Source of the DNA: Flavobacterium omnivorum | GTDB taxonomy: Bacteria; Bacteroidota; Bacteroidia; Flavobacteriales; Flavobacteriaceae | NCBI RefSeq assembly: GCF_900099915.1 | Contig: NZ_FNDB01000018.1 | Location: 1-64,000 of the forward strand | Length of the DNA stretch: 64,000 nucleotides | Direction: 5' to 3' | Shown here: positions 7,617 through 17,657 of the stretch, piece by piece | How the letters are laid out: each line of letters starts with the position of its first letter | Numbering within the stretch: the first letter of the stretch is position 1 | Position numbers and translations under genes: made by a program | Notes under the pieces: generated by a model | Told to the model about the DNA's origin: nothing | The model's database searches: none | Seen by the model: the letters and a program-made list of their open reading frames with translations, nothing else

Positions 7617-9038
7617 TTACTCCACAAAATTCTCATCCTTAAAACCTATCAAATATAATTTATTTTTTGCTCGGGTCATAGCCGTATACAACCACCTAAT
7701 GTAATCACGATTGATTCCATCAGGCAAATACGGTTGTTCTATAAAAACCGTATTCCATTGACCACCTTGTGACTTATGACAGGTTATTGCATACGAAAAT
7801 TTAACTTGCAGTCCATTAAAATATTCGTTAGCTTTTACTTTTTGGAATTTTTGGAATTTAGTTTCGCCTTCATAATCTTTCAACACTTCCTGATATAATC
7901 GGTTGGATTCGTCGAAAGTTAAAGATGGTGATTCGCTTTTTATCGTATCCAATAATAAAACGGTTTCAAACGGAATCTGATTCGGATAATCGACCATTCG
8001 TATTTTTACGTTGGCAAACTTAAAACCGTATAATTCTTTGATGTTGAAAATTTCTAATATTTCGATAATATCTCCATTAGCAATAAAACCAGCTTCATCC
8101 GAATCTTTCAACCAAAAATAATTGTTCTTAACAACCATCAAAAAATCCCCTGTGGAAAGTTCGCTTTCTTTATCGAGGATTTTGGTTCTGATTTGCTCAT
8201 TATATTGATTCGCCCTTTTATTGGAACGAACAATAAAAGCGGTATCTTCAATACTGTAATTACTGTAAGCAGAATTGATGGCATCCTGAATATCATAACC
8301 GTCAGTCAACCGAACTATATCTTTGAACTTTTTGAGATCAAATTTGAATTCATCAATAAAAGAATCTTTCAATAATTCCCGAAGTTCCGTTGCGTTATGC
8401 AAAATCCCGGAATTTTCTTCCTGACGCATTACTTCATCAAGCTCTATATGTTCCACTTCTTTATCGTAATTCATTCCCAAAGTTTGAATATCTAAAGCGG
8501 GACTGATATCCAAATTCACCGGGGGCAACTGGGCGGTATCTCCCAATAAAATCATTTTGCAATTGGTTCCCGAATAAACGTATGAAATCAAATCGTCAAG
8601 TAACGAACCATTTTCATACAACTTCGAATCAGAATTAGTATCCGAAATCATCGAAGCTTCATCGACTATGAAAATAGTATTCTTATGTTTATTTTGTTGC
8701 AAAGTAAACGAAACGCCGCCACCGGAAGATTTCTTGGGAAAGTATATTTTTTTATGAATTGTAAAAGCCGGTTTATTCGAATAATTGGCAATTACTTTTG
8801 CTGCACGACCTGTTGGCGCAAGCAACACATATTTTTTATTAATGTCTAATAAGCTGTTTACTATGGTAGAAATCACGGTCGTTTTTCCCGTTCCCGCATA
8901 TCCTTTTAAAACAAAAATGGTTCTATTATCGGTTTCAGTCAAAAAAATAGCAATTTTTTGAAAAAAAATATCCTGTTTATACGTGGGTTGAAAAGGAAAT
9001 TTTTTTTGTAAAAGACTATAAAACAGGGAGGAATTCAT
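7617..9038 (-). CDS. RecD-like superfamily 1B DNA helicase (AAA_30 type)
   Basis: A 473-residue ATP-dependent helicase resembling the core of RecD2 or exonuclease V alpha, without the N-terminal extension of RecD. Motifs in order: Walker A GYAGTGKT (~46-53), Walker B FIVDEASMI, motif III LLGDTAQLPPV, VMRQEENS, the SH3-like insert region, motif V ITCHKSQGGQWNTVFIE and motif VI LYTAMTRAKNKLYLIGF. No recB or recC gene is nearby, so it probably works alone in DNA repair or processing. It is divergent from the DUF3822-rsmD pair. Confidence 0.9.
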   Translation of the reverse strand: MNSSLFYSLLQKKFPFQPTYKQDIFFQKIAIFLTETDNRTIFVLKGYAGTGKTTVISTIVNSLLDINKKYVLLAPTGRAAKVIANYSNKPAFTIHKKIYFPKKSSGGGVSFTLQQNKHKNTIFIVDEASMISDTNSDSKLYENGSLLDDLISYVYSGTNCKMILLGDTAQLPPVNLDISPALDIQTLGMNYDKEVEHIELDEVMRQEENSGILHNATELRELLKDSFIDEFKFDLKKFKDIVRLTDGYDIQDAINSAYSNYSIEDTAFIVRSNKRANQYNEQIRTKILDKESELSTGDFLMVVKNNYFWLKDSDEAGFIANGDIIEILEIFNIKELYGFKFANVKIRMVDYPNQIPFETVLLLDTIKSESPSLTFDESNRLYQEVLKDYEGETKFQKFQKVKANEYFNGLQVKFSYAITCHKSQGGQWNTVFIEQPYLPDGINRDYIRWLYTAMTRAKNKLYLIGFKDENFVE

Positions 9039-9086
9039 TTCGTATTATTTGAATGCAAAGTAAAGAATGTTTTTTCAATTTCAATG

Positions 9087-9129
9087 ACAATAGCAATTTC
9101 AATTTTCAAATACTGCTATTGTTTTTTTG
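9087..9129 (+). other. Hairpin with T-run inside a divergent promoter region
   Basis: A 9-bp stem (9087-9095 with 9114-9122) followed by seven T residues looks like an intrinsic terminator on the plus strand. No plus-strand gene lies immediately upstream, since the neighbour is the divergent helicase gene. Confidence 0.45.
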
Positions 9130-9144
9130 CCACTGCGATAGATA

Positions 9145-9172
9145 TTGATAATGAAATTGATTTTTAAATTTG
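9145..9172 (+). promoter_or_regulatory. Promoter of the DUF3822-rsmD pair
   Basis: TTG at 9145-9147, a 17-bp spacer and TAAATTTG at 9165-9172 match the Bacteroidota promoter consensus. A second -7-like TAAGTTTG follows directly at 9173-9180. The ATG is at 9203. Confidence 0.7.
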
Positions 9173-9202
9173 TAAGTTTGCGTTGTTGAAAAAAGCGATA
9201 GT

Positions 9203-10012
9203 ATGATAAACATAGCCGAAAAAAAATATAAAAAACTTTCCATTCAAGTTTCCTTGACAGGACTTTCTTTTTGTTGTTTTGATACGCTAAACAATACCGT
9301 AATTTCGTTCAATGAAGTGCATTTTGAGACTTTTCAAAAAGCCACAAAAATTGAAGATTTGTTTGCCGATGCTTTTAGAGATCATCCGGAATTGAAGGAT
9401 TCGTATGATGAAATTTTGGTAATTCACAATAATAATCTATCGACGTTTGTTCCGGAACCATTATTTGACGAGAACTTTTTAGGCAGTTATTTACAGTACA
9501 ATACAAAGGTTTTTGAAACTGATTTTTTCGCTTTTGATGAAATTCCAAACTATCAAATGAATGCGGTGTATATTCCGTATGTGAATATTAACAATTTTTT
9601 TATTGACCAATTTGGTGCATTCGACTACAAACACGCCAATAGTATTCTAGTTTCCAAGCTTTTAGTGGCCTCCAAAAACAAGGAGGACAAAAAAATGTTT
9701 GTACATATTAATAAAGGTCATTTTGAAATTATTGTGGTTCAGAACCAAAAATTATTACTTTTTAATTCTTTCGATTACACTACTCCAGAAGATTTTATAT
9801 ATTACATTTTATTTACTGCTGAACAATTGAACTTAAATCCCGAAAATTTTCCATTGGAATTAATCGGAAATATTGATACCGAAAGCCATTATTTCAAAAT
9901 GGCTTTCAAATACATTCGCAACGTTTCCCTAATAGATGTGGAAGATTTGCGATGGAACAATTATTTTTCTGAGGCCGAAAACAGAAATCATTTTATACTT
10001 TTCAACTCATGA
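9203..10012 (+). CDS. DUF3822 family protein
   Basis: A 269-residue cytoplasmic protein of the DUF3822 family, which is confined to Bacteroidota as far as known. No catalytic motif is recognisable; there is no signal peptide or membrane segment. The central part (VHINKGHFEIIVVQNQKLLLFNSFDY) resembles the nucleotide-binding core of actin-like ATPase folds, which is a weak impression. Its stop codon overlaps the rsmD start (ATGA), so the two are translationally coupled. Co-occurrence with rsmD suggests a link to ribosome assembly or rRNA methylation, but the function is unknown. Confidence 0.82.
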   Translation: MINIAEKKYKKLSIQVSLTGLSFCCFDTLNNTVISFNEVHFETFQKATKIEDLFADAFRDHPELKDSYDEILVIHNNNLSTFVPEPLFDENFLGSYLQYNTKVFETDFFAFDEIPNYQMNAVYIPYVNINNFFIDQFGAFDYKHANSILVSKLLVASKNKEDKKMFVHINKGHFEIIVVQNQKLLLFNSFDYTTPEDFIYYILFTAEQLNLNPENFPLELIGNIDTESHYFKMAFKYIRNVSLIDVEDLRWNNYFSEAENRNHFILFNS

Positions 10013-10599
10013 GAATCATTTCAGGAAAATACAAAGGAAGACGCATTTTTCCACCAAAAGGATTGCCCGTTCGTCCTACAACCGATATGTCTAAGGAAGC
10101 ATTATTCAATGTTTTGAACAACCATTTCAGTTTTGAAGGACTTAAAATATTAGATTTATTTGCAGGAACAGGAAATATCAGTTACGAATTTGCATCAAGA
10201 GGCTGTACACCAATTACTTCTGTTGATGGTGATTTTGGTTGTGTAAAATTCATCAAGCAAGTTGCAGCTGAATATGATTTTAATATTGCCGCTACAAAAA
10301 GTGATGTTTTTACCTATTTAGAAAGATGCAAAACGTCCTACGATATTATTTTTGCAGATCCACCGTATGCATTGGACCAAAAAACTTTTGAGAGAATTAT
10401 CTTATTAGTTTTCGAAAAAGAATTGCTTAATGAAGATGGAATGATGGTAATCGAACATTCGAAATACACTAAACTAGAGCACATGATTCACTTTTCGTTC
10501 CAGAAAAGTTACGGAGGTTCCATTTTTAGTTTTTTCGAAATAGGAAAAGACGAAGAAGAAGCTGAGGAATCAATAGATAACGACAGCGAAGAGGAATAA
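10009..10599 (+). CDS. rsmD: 16S rRNA (guanine(966)-N2)-methyltransferase RsmD
   Basis: A 196-residue SAM-dependent methyltransferase that methylates G966 of 16S rRNA in the 30S subunit. It starts with MRIISGKYKGRRIFPP and the VRPTTDMSKEALFNVL signature. The SAM-binding motif LDLFAGTGNISYEF is at ~48-61 and the catalytic motif IV DPPY at 117-120. The length is normal apart from a short acidic tail (EEAEESIDNDSEEE). It overlaps the DUF3822 stop by 4 bases. Confidence 0.96.
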   Translation: MRIISGKYKGRRIFPPKGLPVRPTTDMSKEALFNVLNNHFSFEGLKILDLFAGTGNISYEFASRGCTPITSVDGDFGCVKFIKQVAAEYDFNIAATKSDVFTYLERCKTSYDIIFADPPYALDQKTFERIILLVFEKELLNEDGMMVIEHSKYTKLEHMIHFSFQKSYGGSIFSFFEIGKDEEEAEESIDNDSEEE

Positions 10600-10614
10600 C
10601 CCCATTTTATCTAA

Positions 10615-11547
10615 TTAGGAAGTTGAAACACTTGACAATTTATCCAAAACCATTTGATATGTTGGTGTTTCAATTTCATATTTAGCCCCTTCATTCACCA
10701 CAAATTTAGTCAAAGAAGCTAATTCAATTTCTCGTCCTCCCATCAAATCCCGATGCATGGAGGAGGTCGCGTCATGAGGTGTTTTTTCTAATTTTAGAAT
10801 GGTTTGCATAACTATGTCAGGTGGTAAACTCAACCCTTTTACGGCAGCAATCATCGTAATTTCGTTTAATAAGGCAACATACATAGACCGACTCGATTGA
10901 CTTTCTAAAATTTCGCCAATATTTTGATTCAAATACGAAGTAGCTGAAGCCAATGCCGAGATAAAAATGAATTTCTCCCAAACGGTTTCTTCGATGTTTT
11001 CCACCAAATAACTTTCCATTTTCGCATTCTTAAAAATAGTTTGTAATTTATTTAATACAGCAAGGGGAGCAGTTTTAGATCCAAAAAATAGTTTTTCAAA
11101 AGGACCCACTTTTCTGATTACTCCTGGCGATACGATCATCGACACAATGTAAACGCAGCCTTGTAAAACTTCATTCTCAGGAAATAAAGCACTAATGCGC
11201 TCTGGCGCATCAACACCATTATACAACGGTAGAATTAAGGTGTTTTTAGTAATACATTTTTTGATAACAAGAAGACTTTCTTCAATATCATAGGTTTTGG
11301 TTGCGCAAATAAGAAAATCAAGTTTTCCAATTATTGCTGGGTCAATAGAAACGACAGTTGGAAAAACGATTGACTCCTTTTCTTCAGTAGTAATTTTGAG
11401 TCCGTTCTTCGCAATTATTTTTTGAGTTTCACCCCTTGCAATAAATACAATTTCGATTGTATCTGATTCAAAATAAGCTTTTGCTAGTAAACCACCAAAA
11501 TAGCCTCCCACACCACCTATTCCTAAAATTCCGATTCTTGTTCGCAT
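10615..11547 (-). CDS. panE: 2-dehydropantoate 2-reductase (ketopantoate reductase family)
   Basis: A 310-residue NADPH-dependent enzyme that reduces ketopantoate to pantoate in coenzyme A synthesis. The N-terminal Rossmann motif GIGGVGGYFGG is at ~8-18, KTYDIEESL follows, and the C-terminal ApbA domain includes the catalytic Lys region (VWEKFIFISALASATSYLNQNIGEI). It is convergent with rsmD. Paralogues acting on other 2-keto acids exist, so the exact substrate is not certain. Confidence 0.85.
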   Translation of the reverse strand: MRTRIGILGIGGVGGYFGGLLAKAYFESDTIEIVFIARGETQKIIAKNGLKITTEEKESIVFPTVVSIDPAIIGKLDFLICATKTYDIEESLLVIKKCITKNTLILPLYNGVDAPERISALFPENEVLQGCVYIVSMIVSPGVIRKVGPFEKLFFGSKTAPLAVLNKLQTIFKNAKMESYLVENIEETVWEKFIFISALASATSYLNQNIGEILESQSSRSMYVALLNEITMIAAVKGLSLPPDIVMQTILKLEKTPHDATSSMHRDLMGGREIELASLTKFVVNEGAKYEIETPTYQMVLDKLSSVSTS

Positions 11548-11610
11548 ACCTATTTTACTGTTTCAGATTTTATCAAAAGTACAAAATCTTTAACACAAAC
11601 TTCTAAACTG

Positions 11611-11645
11611 TTGTACCGAAAGAATAAATCAAAATGGTAACTTTG
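11611..11645 (+). promoter_or_regulatory. Likely uvrA promoter
   Basis: TTG at 11611-11613 and TAACTTTG at 11638-11645 are 24 bp apart, one over the usual range. The -7 box lies inside the possible upstream extension of the uvrA frame, supporting ATG 11661 as the start. Confidence 0.5.
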
Positions 11646-11660
11646 CGTTTTTCAAAAATT

Positions 11661-14492
11661 ATGTTAGATAAAGACAATACCATTGAAGTTCAAGGCGCTC
11701 GCGTTCACAACTTAAAAAATATAGATGTTTCTATTCCTCGTGAAAAACTGGTCGTAATTACTGGCCTATCAGGTTCCGGAAAATCCTCCTTAGCTTTTGA
11801 TACCATTTATGCAGAAGGGCAACGCCGTTATGTAGAGACTTTTTCTGCTTATGCGCGCCAGTTTCTGGGTGGTTTAGAACGTCCTGATGTCGATAAAATT
11901 GATGGACTTTCGCCTGTTATTGCTATTGAACAAAAAACGACTAGTAAAAGTCCGCGTTCTACCGTGGGAACCATCACTGAAATTTATGATTTCTTGCGTT
12001 TGTTATACGCCCGTGGTGCTGATGCATATAGTTATAACACCGGCGAAAAAATGGTTTCTTATTCTGATGAGCAAATCAAAGATTTGATTATTCAGGATTT
12101 TACTGGAAAACGTATCAATATTCTAGCCCCAGTGATTCGCGCTAGAAAAGGTCATTATGCAGAACTTTTTCAACAAATTGCCAAGCAAGGTTTCCTTAAA
12201 GTTCGCGTAAACGGCGATGTGTTGGATATTACTTTGGGAATGAAACTAGACCGTTATAAAACCCATGACATCGAAATTGTTGTGGATCGCATGGTGATTG
12301 AAGACACTGCTGACAATGAAAAACGCTTGACAGAAAGCATTAACACAGCCATGAATCAGGGCGAAAATGTATTAATGGTATTAGATCAAGATTCTAAAGA
12401 AGTTCGTTTTTTTAGTCGGAATTTGATGTGTCCAACCACCGGAATCTCTTACCAGAATCCAGAACCAAATTTATTCTCTTTCAACTCACCAAAAGGGGCT
12501 TGTGAGCATTGTAACGGCTTAGGAACGGTAAACGAAATTAATACTAAAAAGATTATTCCAAACCCAAAATTATCGATAAAAGCAGGTGGTTTTGCGCCGC
12601 TGGGAGAATATAAATCTTCGTGGATTTTCAAGCAATTGGAAATTATAGGCGAAAAATATGGCTTTAAATTGACGGATGCCGTAGCAACAATTCCTGCGGA
12701 AGCGATGGAAATGATTTTGAATGGCGGAAAGGAAAAATTCACCATCAACTCTAAAGACTTAGGTGTTGCCCGAGACTATAAAATTGATTTTGAAGGGATT
12801 TCACATTTCATAAAAAATCAGCACGATGAAAGCGGTTCAACAAGTATAAAACGTTGGGCTAAAGAATTCATGGACGAAATAAAATGTCCAGTTTGTGAAG
12901 GTTCCCGGTTGAAAAAAGAAGCACAATTCTTTAAAATTAATGGAAAAAATAGTACCGAATTGTGCGATATGGACATTTCGGATTTGACCACTTGGTTTAA
13001 TGATTTAGACAGCCATTTATCTGATAAACAGAAGCGTATCGCTACTGAAGTAATCAAAGAGATTAAGGACCGATTAAACTTTTTGATGAATGTAGGTTTG
13101 GATTATTTGGCTTTAAGCCGAAGCTCCAAATCTCTTTCCGGTGGTGAAGCGCAACGAATTCGTTTGGCTACACAAATTGGTTCGCAGTTGGTTGGAGTTT
13201 TGTATATTTTAGATGAGCCAAGTATTGGTTTACACCAAAGAGACAATGAAAAACTAATTCATTCGCTGGAACAATTACGCGATATTGGAAACTCGGTAAT
13301 TGTGGTAGAACACGATAAAGACATGATTGAACGTGCCGATTATGTGATTGATATTGGACCTAAAGCAGGAAAATATGGCGGAGAAATCATCAGTAAAGGG
13401 ACGCCTGCCGAAATCTTGAAACATCATACTATTACCGCAATGTACATGAATGGTGAGTTGAAAATTGAAGTTCCAAAAAAACGTAGAGAAGGAAATGGAA
13501 AATTCCTGAAATTGACCGGAGCAACTGGAAACAACTTGAAAAATGTTTCAATAGAATTGCCGTTGGGTAAAATGATTTGCGTTACTGGAGTTTCTGGAAG
13601 TGGAAAATCAACTTTGATTAATGAAACGCTATATCCTATATTAAACGCTTACTATTTTAATGGTGTCAAAAAGCCAAAACCCTATAAAAAAATAGAAGGC
13701 TTGGAACATATCGATAAAGTAATTGATATCGACCAAAGCCCAATTGGAAGAACACCACGTTCCAACCCGGCAACGTATACCGAAGTTTTTACCGAAATCA
13801 GAAATCTGTTTACGATGACTTCTGAAAGTATGATTCGGGGATATAAAGCGGGACGTTTTAGTTTTAATGTAAAAGGAGGTCGTTGTGAAACCTGTGAAGG
13901 TTCTGGTGTGCGAACTATTGAAATGAACTTCCTACCGGATGTTTATGTAGAATGTGAAACCTGCCAGGGTAAGCGCTTTAACAGAGAAACATTGGAAATT
14001 CGATACAAAGGAAAATCCATTTCGGATGTACTGAATATGACGGTTGACGAAGCAGTTCCATTTTTTGAAATGATTCCAAAAATTTATCGAAAAGTAAAAA
14101 CGATCCAAGATGTAGGTTTAGGTTATATAACACTTGGACAGCAAAGTACGACGCTTTCCGGTGGTGAAGCGCAACGCATCAAACTGGCGGGAGAATTATC
14201 TAAAAAAGATACCGGAAATACTTTTTACATTCTCGACGAACCCACTACTGGCTTGCATTTTGAAGATATCAGAGTGTTGATGGAAGTGATTAATAAACTG
14301 GTGGATAAAGGAAATACGATTTTAATTATCGAACACAATATGGATGTTATTAAACTAGCGGATTATATTATTGACATTGGTCCTGAGGGAGGAAAAGGCG
14401 GTGGTCAACTGGTTGCCAAAGGAACTCCCGAAGAAATAATAAAAAACAAAAAAAGTTATACCGCTCAGTTTTTGAAAAAGGAGTTACAATAG
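11661..14492 (+). CDS. uvrA: Excinuclease ABC subunit A
   Basis: A 943-residue DNA damage sensor of nucleotide excision repair, acting as a dimer with UvrB. The first ATPase half has Walker [10 protein letters not shown] and the block [17 protein letters not shown]. The zinc modules ([16 protein letters not shown] and CETCEGSG...CETCQGKRF) and both ABC signatures [10 protein letters not shown] and [10 protein letters not shown] are present, and the second Walker A is GVSGSGKST. Start 11661 ([15 protein letters not shown]) is preferred over an ATG nine codons upstream, which lies over a promoter-like box. Length is normal. Confidence 0.97.
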   Translation: MLDKDNTIEVQGARVHNLKNIDVSIPREKLVVITGLSGSGKSSLAFDTIYAEGQRRYVETFSAYARQFLGGLERPDVDKIDGLSPVIAIEQKTTSKSPRSTVGTITEIYDFLRLLYARGADAYSYNTGEKMVSYSDEQIKDLIIQDFTGKRINILAPVIRARKGHYAELFQQIAKQGFLKVRVNGDVLDITLGMKLDRYKTHDIEIVVDRMVIEDTADNEKRLTESINTAMNQGENVLMVLDQDSKEVRFFSRNLMCPTTGISYQNPEPNLFSFNSPKGACEHCNGLGTVNEINTKKIIPNPKLSIKAGGFAPLGEYKSSWIFKQLEIIGEKYGFKLTDAVATIPAEAMEMILNGGKEKFTINSKDLGVARDYKIDFEGISHFIKNQHDESGSTSIKRWAKEFMDEIKCPVCEGSRLKKEAQFFKINGKNSTELCDMDISDLTTWFNDLDSHLSDKQKRIATEVIKEIKDRLNFLMNVGLDYLALSRSSKSLSGGEAQRIRLATQIGSQLVGVLYILDEPSIGLHQRDNEKLIHSLEQLRDIGNSVIVVEHDKDMIERADYVIDIGPKAGKYGGEIISKGTPAEILKHHTITAMYMNGELKIEVPKKRREGNGKFLKLTGATGNNLKNVSIELPLGKMICVTGVSGSGKSTLINETLYPILNAYYFNGVKKPKPYKKIEGLEHIDKVIDIDQSPIGRTPRSNPATYTEVFTEIRNLFTMTSESMIRGYKAGRFSFNVKGGRCETCEGSGVRTIEMNFLPDVYVECETCQGKRFNRETLEIRYKGKSISDVLNMTVDEAVPFFEMIPKIYRKVKTIQDVGLGYITLGQQSTTLSGGEAQRIKLAGELSKKDTGNTFYILDEPTTGLHFEDIRVLMEVINKLVDKGNTILIIEHNMDVIKLADYIIDIGPEGGKGGGQLVAKGTPEEIIKNKKSYTAQFLKKELQ

Positions 14493-14504
14493 CTTTTTAT
14501 AAAA

Positions 14505-14555
14505 TTAGTGCACTTAATTGGATTTATACCAAAATGCAATTAAGTGCTAATTTTT
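14505..14555 (+). terminator. Terminator of uvrA
   Basis: A 10-bp perfect stem (14511-14520 with 14536-14545) extended by four more pairs beyond a two-base bulge, followed by a T-rich stretch at 14547-14555. Confidence 0.65.
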
Positions 14556-15055
14556 AAAAATAGACACAACTATTTAGCCTTTCCTCTTTTCACAACTGTA
14601 ACTACTATCAATCTGCTTTTGCAACATGAATCATTGTTATAAAGTACCTTAAGCAATCAATTATCCTTTTTTTTCTAGTTTAACTACTATTTAGTGCCCT
14701 ATTAAGTATCAAACAGGGAAGGTTTCTCTTTTCTCATAGCTAAGTTCTATATTTATTTTTATTTTGTACTGCTAAAGTCCAAGTATGCTTCCGATTGCGT
14801 GAGTGATGGAAGCGGCATCCTTTCCTTTTTTCTTTAAAAAAGGAAAGATACAGCGTACAGCACGACCCAGACGGAGTTTACAGAGGATGGGGCACGCCAA
14901 AAAGTAAACGCTAAGTGAGCAAATACTACTTTGTGATTTATAATTTGAAATAATAGAATCTTTAAAAATTATCATAATATTAGTAGATAGGAGTTGCAAA
15001 AAAATGTAATTTGGCACTTTGAATTACGGCATTACAACACTTGTTTATAGAACTT
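14556..15055. other. Gene-free region between uvrA and porX
   Basis: About 500 bp without a convincing gene. It holds the interspersed stem-loop repeat at 14797-14898. The minus-strand open frame across it is explained by the repeat. No clear consensus promoter for porX was found. Confidence 0.6.
14797..14898 (-). repeat. Interspersed stem-loop repeat, copy 1
   Basis: On the minus strand it begins GGCGTGCCCC and ends CATCACTCACGC, with a central stem of AAAGGAAA-type arms (14821-14848). The copy at 19325-19428 in the opposite orientation shares both ends and the GGGTCSTGCTGT block; shorter relatives lie at 43.7 and 62.0 kb. Confidence 0.8.
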
Positions 15056-16609
15056 ATGGATAAAATAAAAATACTTTGGGTGGATGATGAAATCGACCTT
15101 TTGAAACCACATATATTGTTTTTGGAGAAAAAAAATTACGAGGTAACCACTTGTAATAACGGGCTTGATGCCATTACTATTTTTGAAGAAAACAATTTTG
15201 ATATTGTTTTCTTAGACGAAAATATGCCTGGAATGAGCGGTTTAGAAACGTTATCAGAGATGAAAGAGAAAAAATCTTCGGTTCCTATGATAATGATTAC
15301 GAAAAGCGAGGAAGAATATATTATGGAGGAAGCCATAGGTTCTAAAATTGCTGATTATTTGATCAAACCCGTGAACCCGAATCAAATTTTGTTGAGTTTG
15401 AAGAAAAATCTAGACCATTCCCGATTAATTTCTCAAAAAACAACGCTGGATTATCAAAAGGAATTTAGAAAAATCACCATGGAAATGGCGATGGTGAATT
15501 CCTATGCAGACTGGATTGAGTTATACAAGAAATTGATTTTTTGGGAACTGGAATTGGAGAATATCAATGATCAAAGTATGGTTGAAATTTTGGAATCCCA
15601 GAAAACAGAAGCCAATTCCCAATTTGGAAAATTCATTGAGCGCAATTATGAGGATTGGTTTGCACCAAAAGCGGATAAACCGGTTCAATCGAACACATTA
15701 TTCAAAGAATTAGTCCTTCCTGAACTCAAGAAAAAGGACAAGCCTATTTTGTTTGTCGTGATTGACAACCTGCGCTACGACCAATGGAAAACCTTTGAAA
15801 GTGTAGTTGGAAATTACTATAAACTAGAAAAAGAAGTGCCTTACTACTCTATTCTTCCTACAGCGACACAATATGCTAGAAACGCTATTTTTTCTGGTTT
15901 AACACCATTAGAGATGGAGAAACAGTTTCCTCAATATTGGAAAAATGACCCCGAAGAAGGAGGGAAAAATCTGTTTGAAGCGGAATTTTTGACAGCGCAA
16001 TTGAAACGATTGGGCTTAAATATCAAGGAAGATTATTTTAAAATAACCAGTCTTGCCGGCGGAAAAAAATTATCCGAAAACTTCAAAGCCCTAAAAGATA
16101 ATGATTTAGTGACCGTAGTATACAACTTTGTAGATATGCTTTCTCACGCCAAAACAGAAATGGATGTGGTAAAAGAGTTGGCCTCAGATGACAAAGCGTA
16201 TCGCTCGCTAACGTTGAGTTGGTTTAAGAATTCCCCACTGTTAGAAATCATTCAACAGGCACAAAAAATGGGTTTCAAATTGATTTTGACTACCGATCAT
16301 GGAACTATCAATGTGAAAAACCCATCGAAAGTGGTAGGTGATAAAAACACGAGCTTGAATTTACGTTATAAAACTGGACGTAGTTTGACGTATGAACACA
16401 AAGATGTTTATGCGGTTAAAGAGCCAAAAAATATTGGTTTACCTACCATAAATATGAGTAGTTCTTATATTTTTGCAAAAAATGATTTGTTCTTGGCGTA
16501 TGTCAACAATTACAATCATTATGTGAGTTATTACAAAAACACGTATCAGCACGGAGGAATTTCATTGGAAGAAATGATTATTCCGTTTTTAGTTTTTAAT
16601 CCAAAATAA
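15056..16609 (+). CDS. porX: PorX-type response regulator with PglZ phosphodiesterase domain
   Basis: A 517-residue two-domain protein. The receiver domain (~1-120) has the acidic pocket D10-D11-E12, phospho-acceptor D54 in FLDENMPGMSG and K108-P in LIKPVN. The C-terminal PglZ domain (~200-515) is of the alkaline-phosphatase superfamily: VVIDNLRYDQWKTF, SILPTATQYARNAIFSG and LTTDHGTINVKNP carry the metal ligands. PorX with the kinase PorY controls type IX secretion genes, and its PglZ domain hydrolyses oligonucleotides in studied homologues. ATG 15056 is the proper start. It is followed by tsaE, GNAT and ald, an arrangement common in Flavobacteriia. The gene implies a T9SS elsewhere in the genome. 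Confidence 0.92.
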   Translation: MDKIKILWVDDEIDLLKPHILFLEKKNYEVTTCNNGLDAITIFEENNFDIVFLDENMPGMSGLETLSEMKEKKSSVPMIMITKSEEEYIMEEAIGSKIADYLIKPVNPNQILLSLKKNLDHSRLISQKTTLDYQKEFRKITMEMAMVNSYADWIELYKKLIFWELELENINDQSMVEILESQKTEANSQFGKFIERNYEDWFAPKADKPVQSNTLFKELVLPELKKKDKPILFVVIDNLRYDQWKTFESVVGNYYKLEKEVPYYSILPTATQYARNAIFSGLTPLEMEKQFPQYWKNDPEEGGKNLFEAEFLTAQLKRLGLNIKEDYFKITSLAGGKKLSENFKALKDNDLVTVVYNFVDMLSHAKTEMDVVKELASDDKAYRSLTLSWFKNSPLLEIIQQAQKMGFKLILTTDHGTINVKNPSKVVGDKNTSLNLRYKTGRSLTYEHKDVYAVKEPKNIGLPTINMSSSYIFAKNDLFLAYVNNYNHYVSYYKNTYQHGGISLEEMIIPFLVFNPK

Positions 16610-16674
16610 AAAAGTAGTCAGTCTCAGTTTTAGGTGTTTGGCAAGAACCTTAAACTTTAAACAATTTTATAAGA

Positions 16675-17082
16675 ATGAATATCATTTTTTCTATCGACCA
16701 ACTCGAGGAAGTTGCACAAAAAATAATATCCGAAAATCCCAAAAAAGTAATTCTTTTTCATGGAGAAATGGGTGTTGGAAAAACGACTTTAATTAAACAA
16801 TTATGTAAAACACTTGGGGTAATTGGAGCAACAAGTAGCCCCACCTTTTCTTTAGTTAATGAGTACGAAGCCGATGCAAATCAGGTCATCTATCATTTTG
16901 ATTTTTACAGATTAAACAAAGAAGAGGAGGCTTTAGACATGGGTATTGATGATTATTTGTATTCCGATAATTGGTGTTTTATTGAATGGGCAGAAAAGAT
17001 TCCAAATTTGATTCCTGAAACCCATTCCGTTATAACTATTTCACAGCTTCCTGATGGAAAACGTTGTTTAACCTTAAGTTAA
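16675..17082 (+). CDS. tsaE: tRNA threonylcarbamoyladenosine biosynthesis ATPase TsaE
   Basis: A 135-residue P-loop ATPase needed with TsaB and TsaD for the t6A37 modification of ANN-decoding tRNAs. Walker A GEMGVGKTT is at 30-38; TSSPTFSLVNEYE and HFDFYRL are the family signatures. It lies 65 bp after porX and 8 bp before the GNAT start. The partner TsaC is encoded at 29.6-30.2 kb in this window. Confidence 0.95.
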   Translation: MNIIFSIDQLEEVAQKIISENPKKVILFHGEMGVGKTTLIKQLCKTLGVIGATSSPTFSLVNEYEADANQVIYHFDFYRLNKEEEALDMGIDDYLYSDNWCFIEWAEKIPNLIPETHSVITISQLPDGKRCLTLS

Positions 17083-17090
17083 AAGTAATT

Positions 17091-17567
17091 ATGAGTTTAG
17101 TCGATACTGTTGCAATTATACCCTTTTCACCTATTTATAAAGAAGCTATAAAAACATTAAATCTGGAATGGCTGAAAAAATATTTCAGGGTCGAACCCAA
17201 AGATGAAATTGTACTCTCAGATCCTCAAGGCCAAATTATAGACAAAGGTGGAATGATTTTTTATGCGCAATATAATGAGATTATTGTAGGCACTGTTTCT
17301 TTGATAAAAATTGACAATACGACTTTTGAATTGAGCAAAATGGCGGTTCTAGATGGCTTACAAGGCCTGGGTATCGGTAAAAAATTAATACTACACTGCC
17401 TAGCTGTTGCTAAAGAAAATGGGATGGAGAAACTAATTTTATATTCGAATAGGAAATTATTACCTGCCATTCATTTATACGAGAAATATGGTTTTTTGGA
17501 GGTGCCATTGGAAGATGGTGTTTATGAAAGAGCGGACATAAAGATGGAACGCACCATACACTACTAA
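17091..17567 (+). CDS. GNAT family N-acetyltransferase
   Basis: A 158-residue acetyl-CoA-dependent acyltransferase. The acetyl-CoA binding motif LQGLGIGKKLILHCL (~85-100) follows the beta strand ELSKMAVLDG, and the C-terminal LYEKYGFLEVPL is typical. Start 17091 is used because upstream codons overlap tsaE. It lies in the porX-tsaE-ald cluster. The substrate is unknown. Confidence 0.88.
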   Translation: MSLVDTVAIIPFSPIYKEAIKTLNLEWLKKYFRVEPKDEIVLSDPQGQIIDKGGMIFYAQYNEIIVGTVSLIKIDNTTFELSKMAVLDGLQGLGIGKKLILHCLAVAKENGMEKLILYSNRKLLPAIHLYEKYGFLEVPLEDGVYERADIKMERTIHY

Positions 17568-17657
17568 TTTAATAAGGTCGTAATACGTTTATCAAAATGC
17601 ATTAGTATTTTTTATAAAACATTTTGCGTAAATTGTACCCTTAATTTAACAACATCA

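Noticed and set aside
7617..9038. RecD subunit of a RecBCD complex
   Set aside because: No recB or recC is nearby and the protein is shorter than RecD; a stand-alone RecD-like helicase fits better.
14772..15017. Minus-strand open frame between uvrA and porX
   Set aside because: It crosses repeat copy 1 and has no recognisable protein features.
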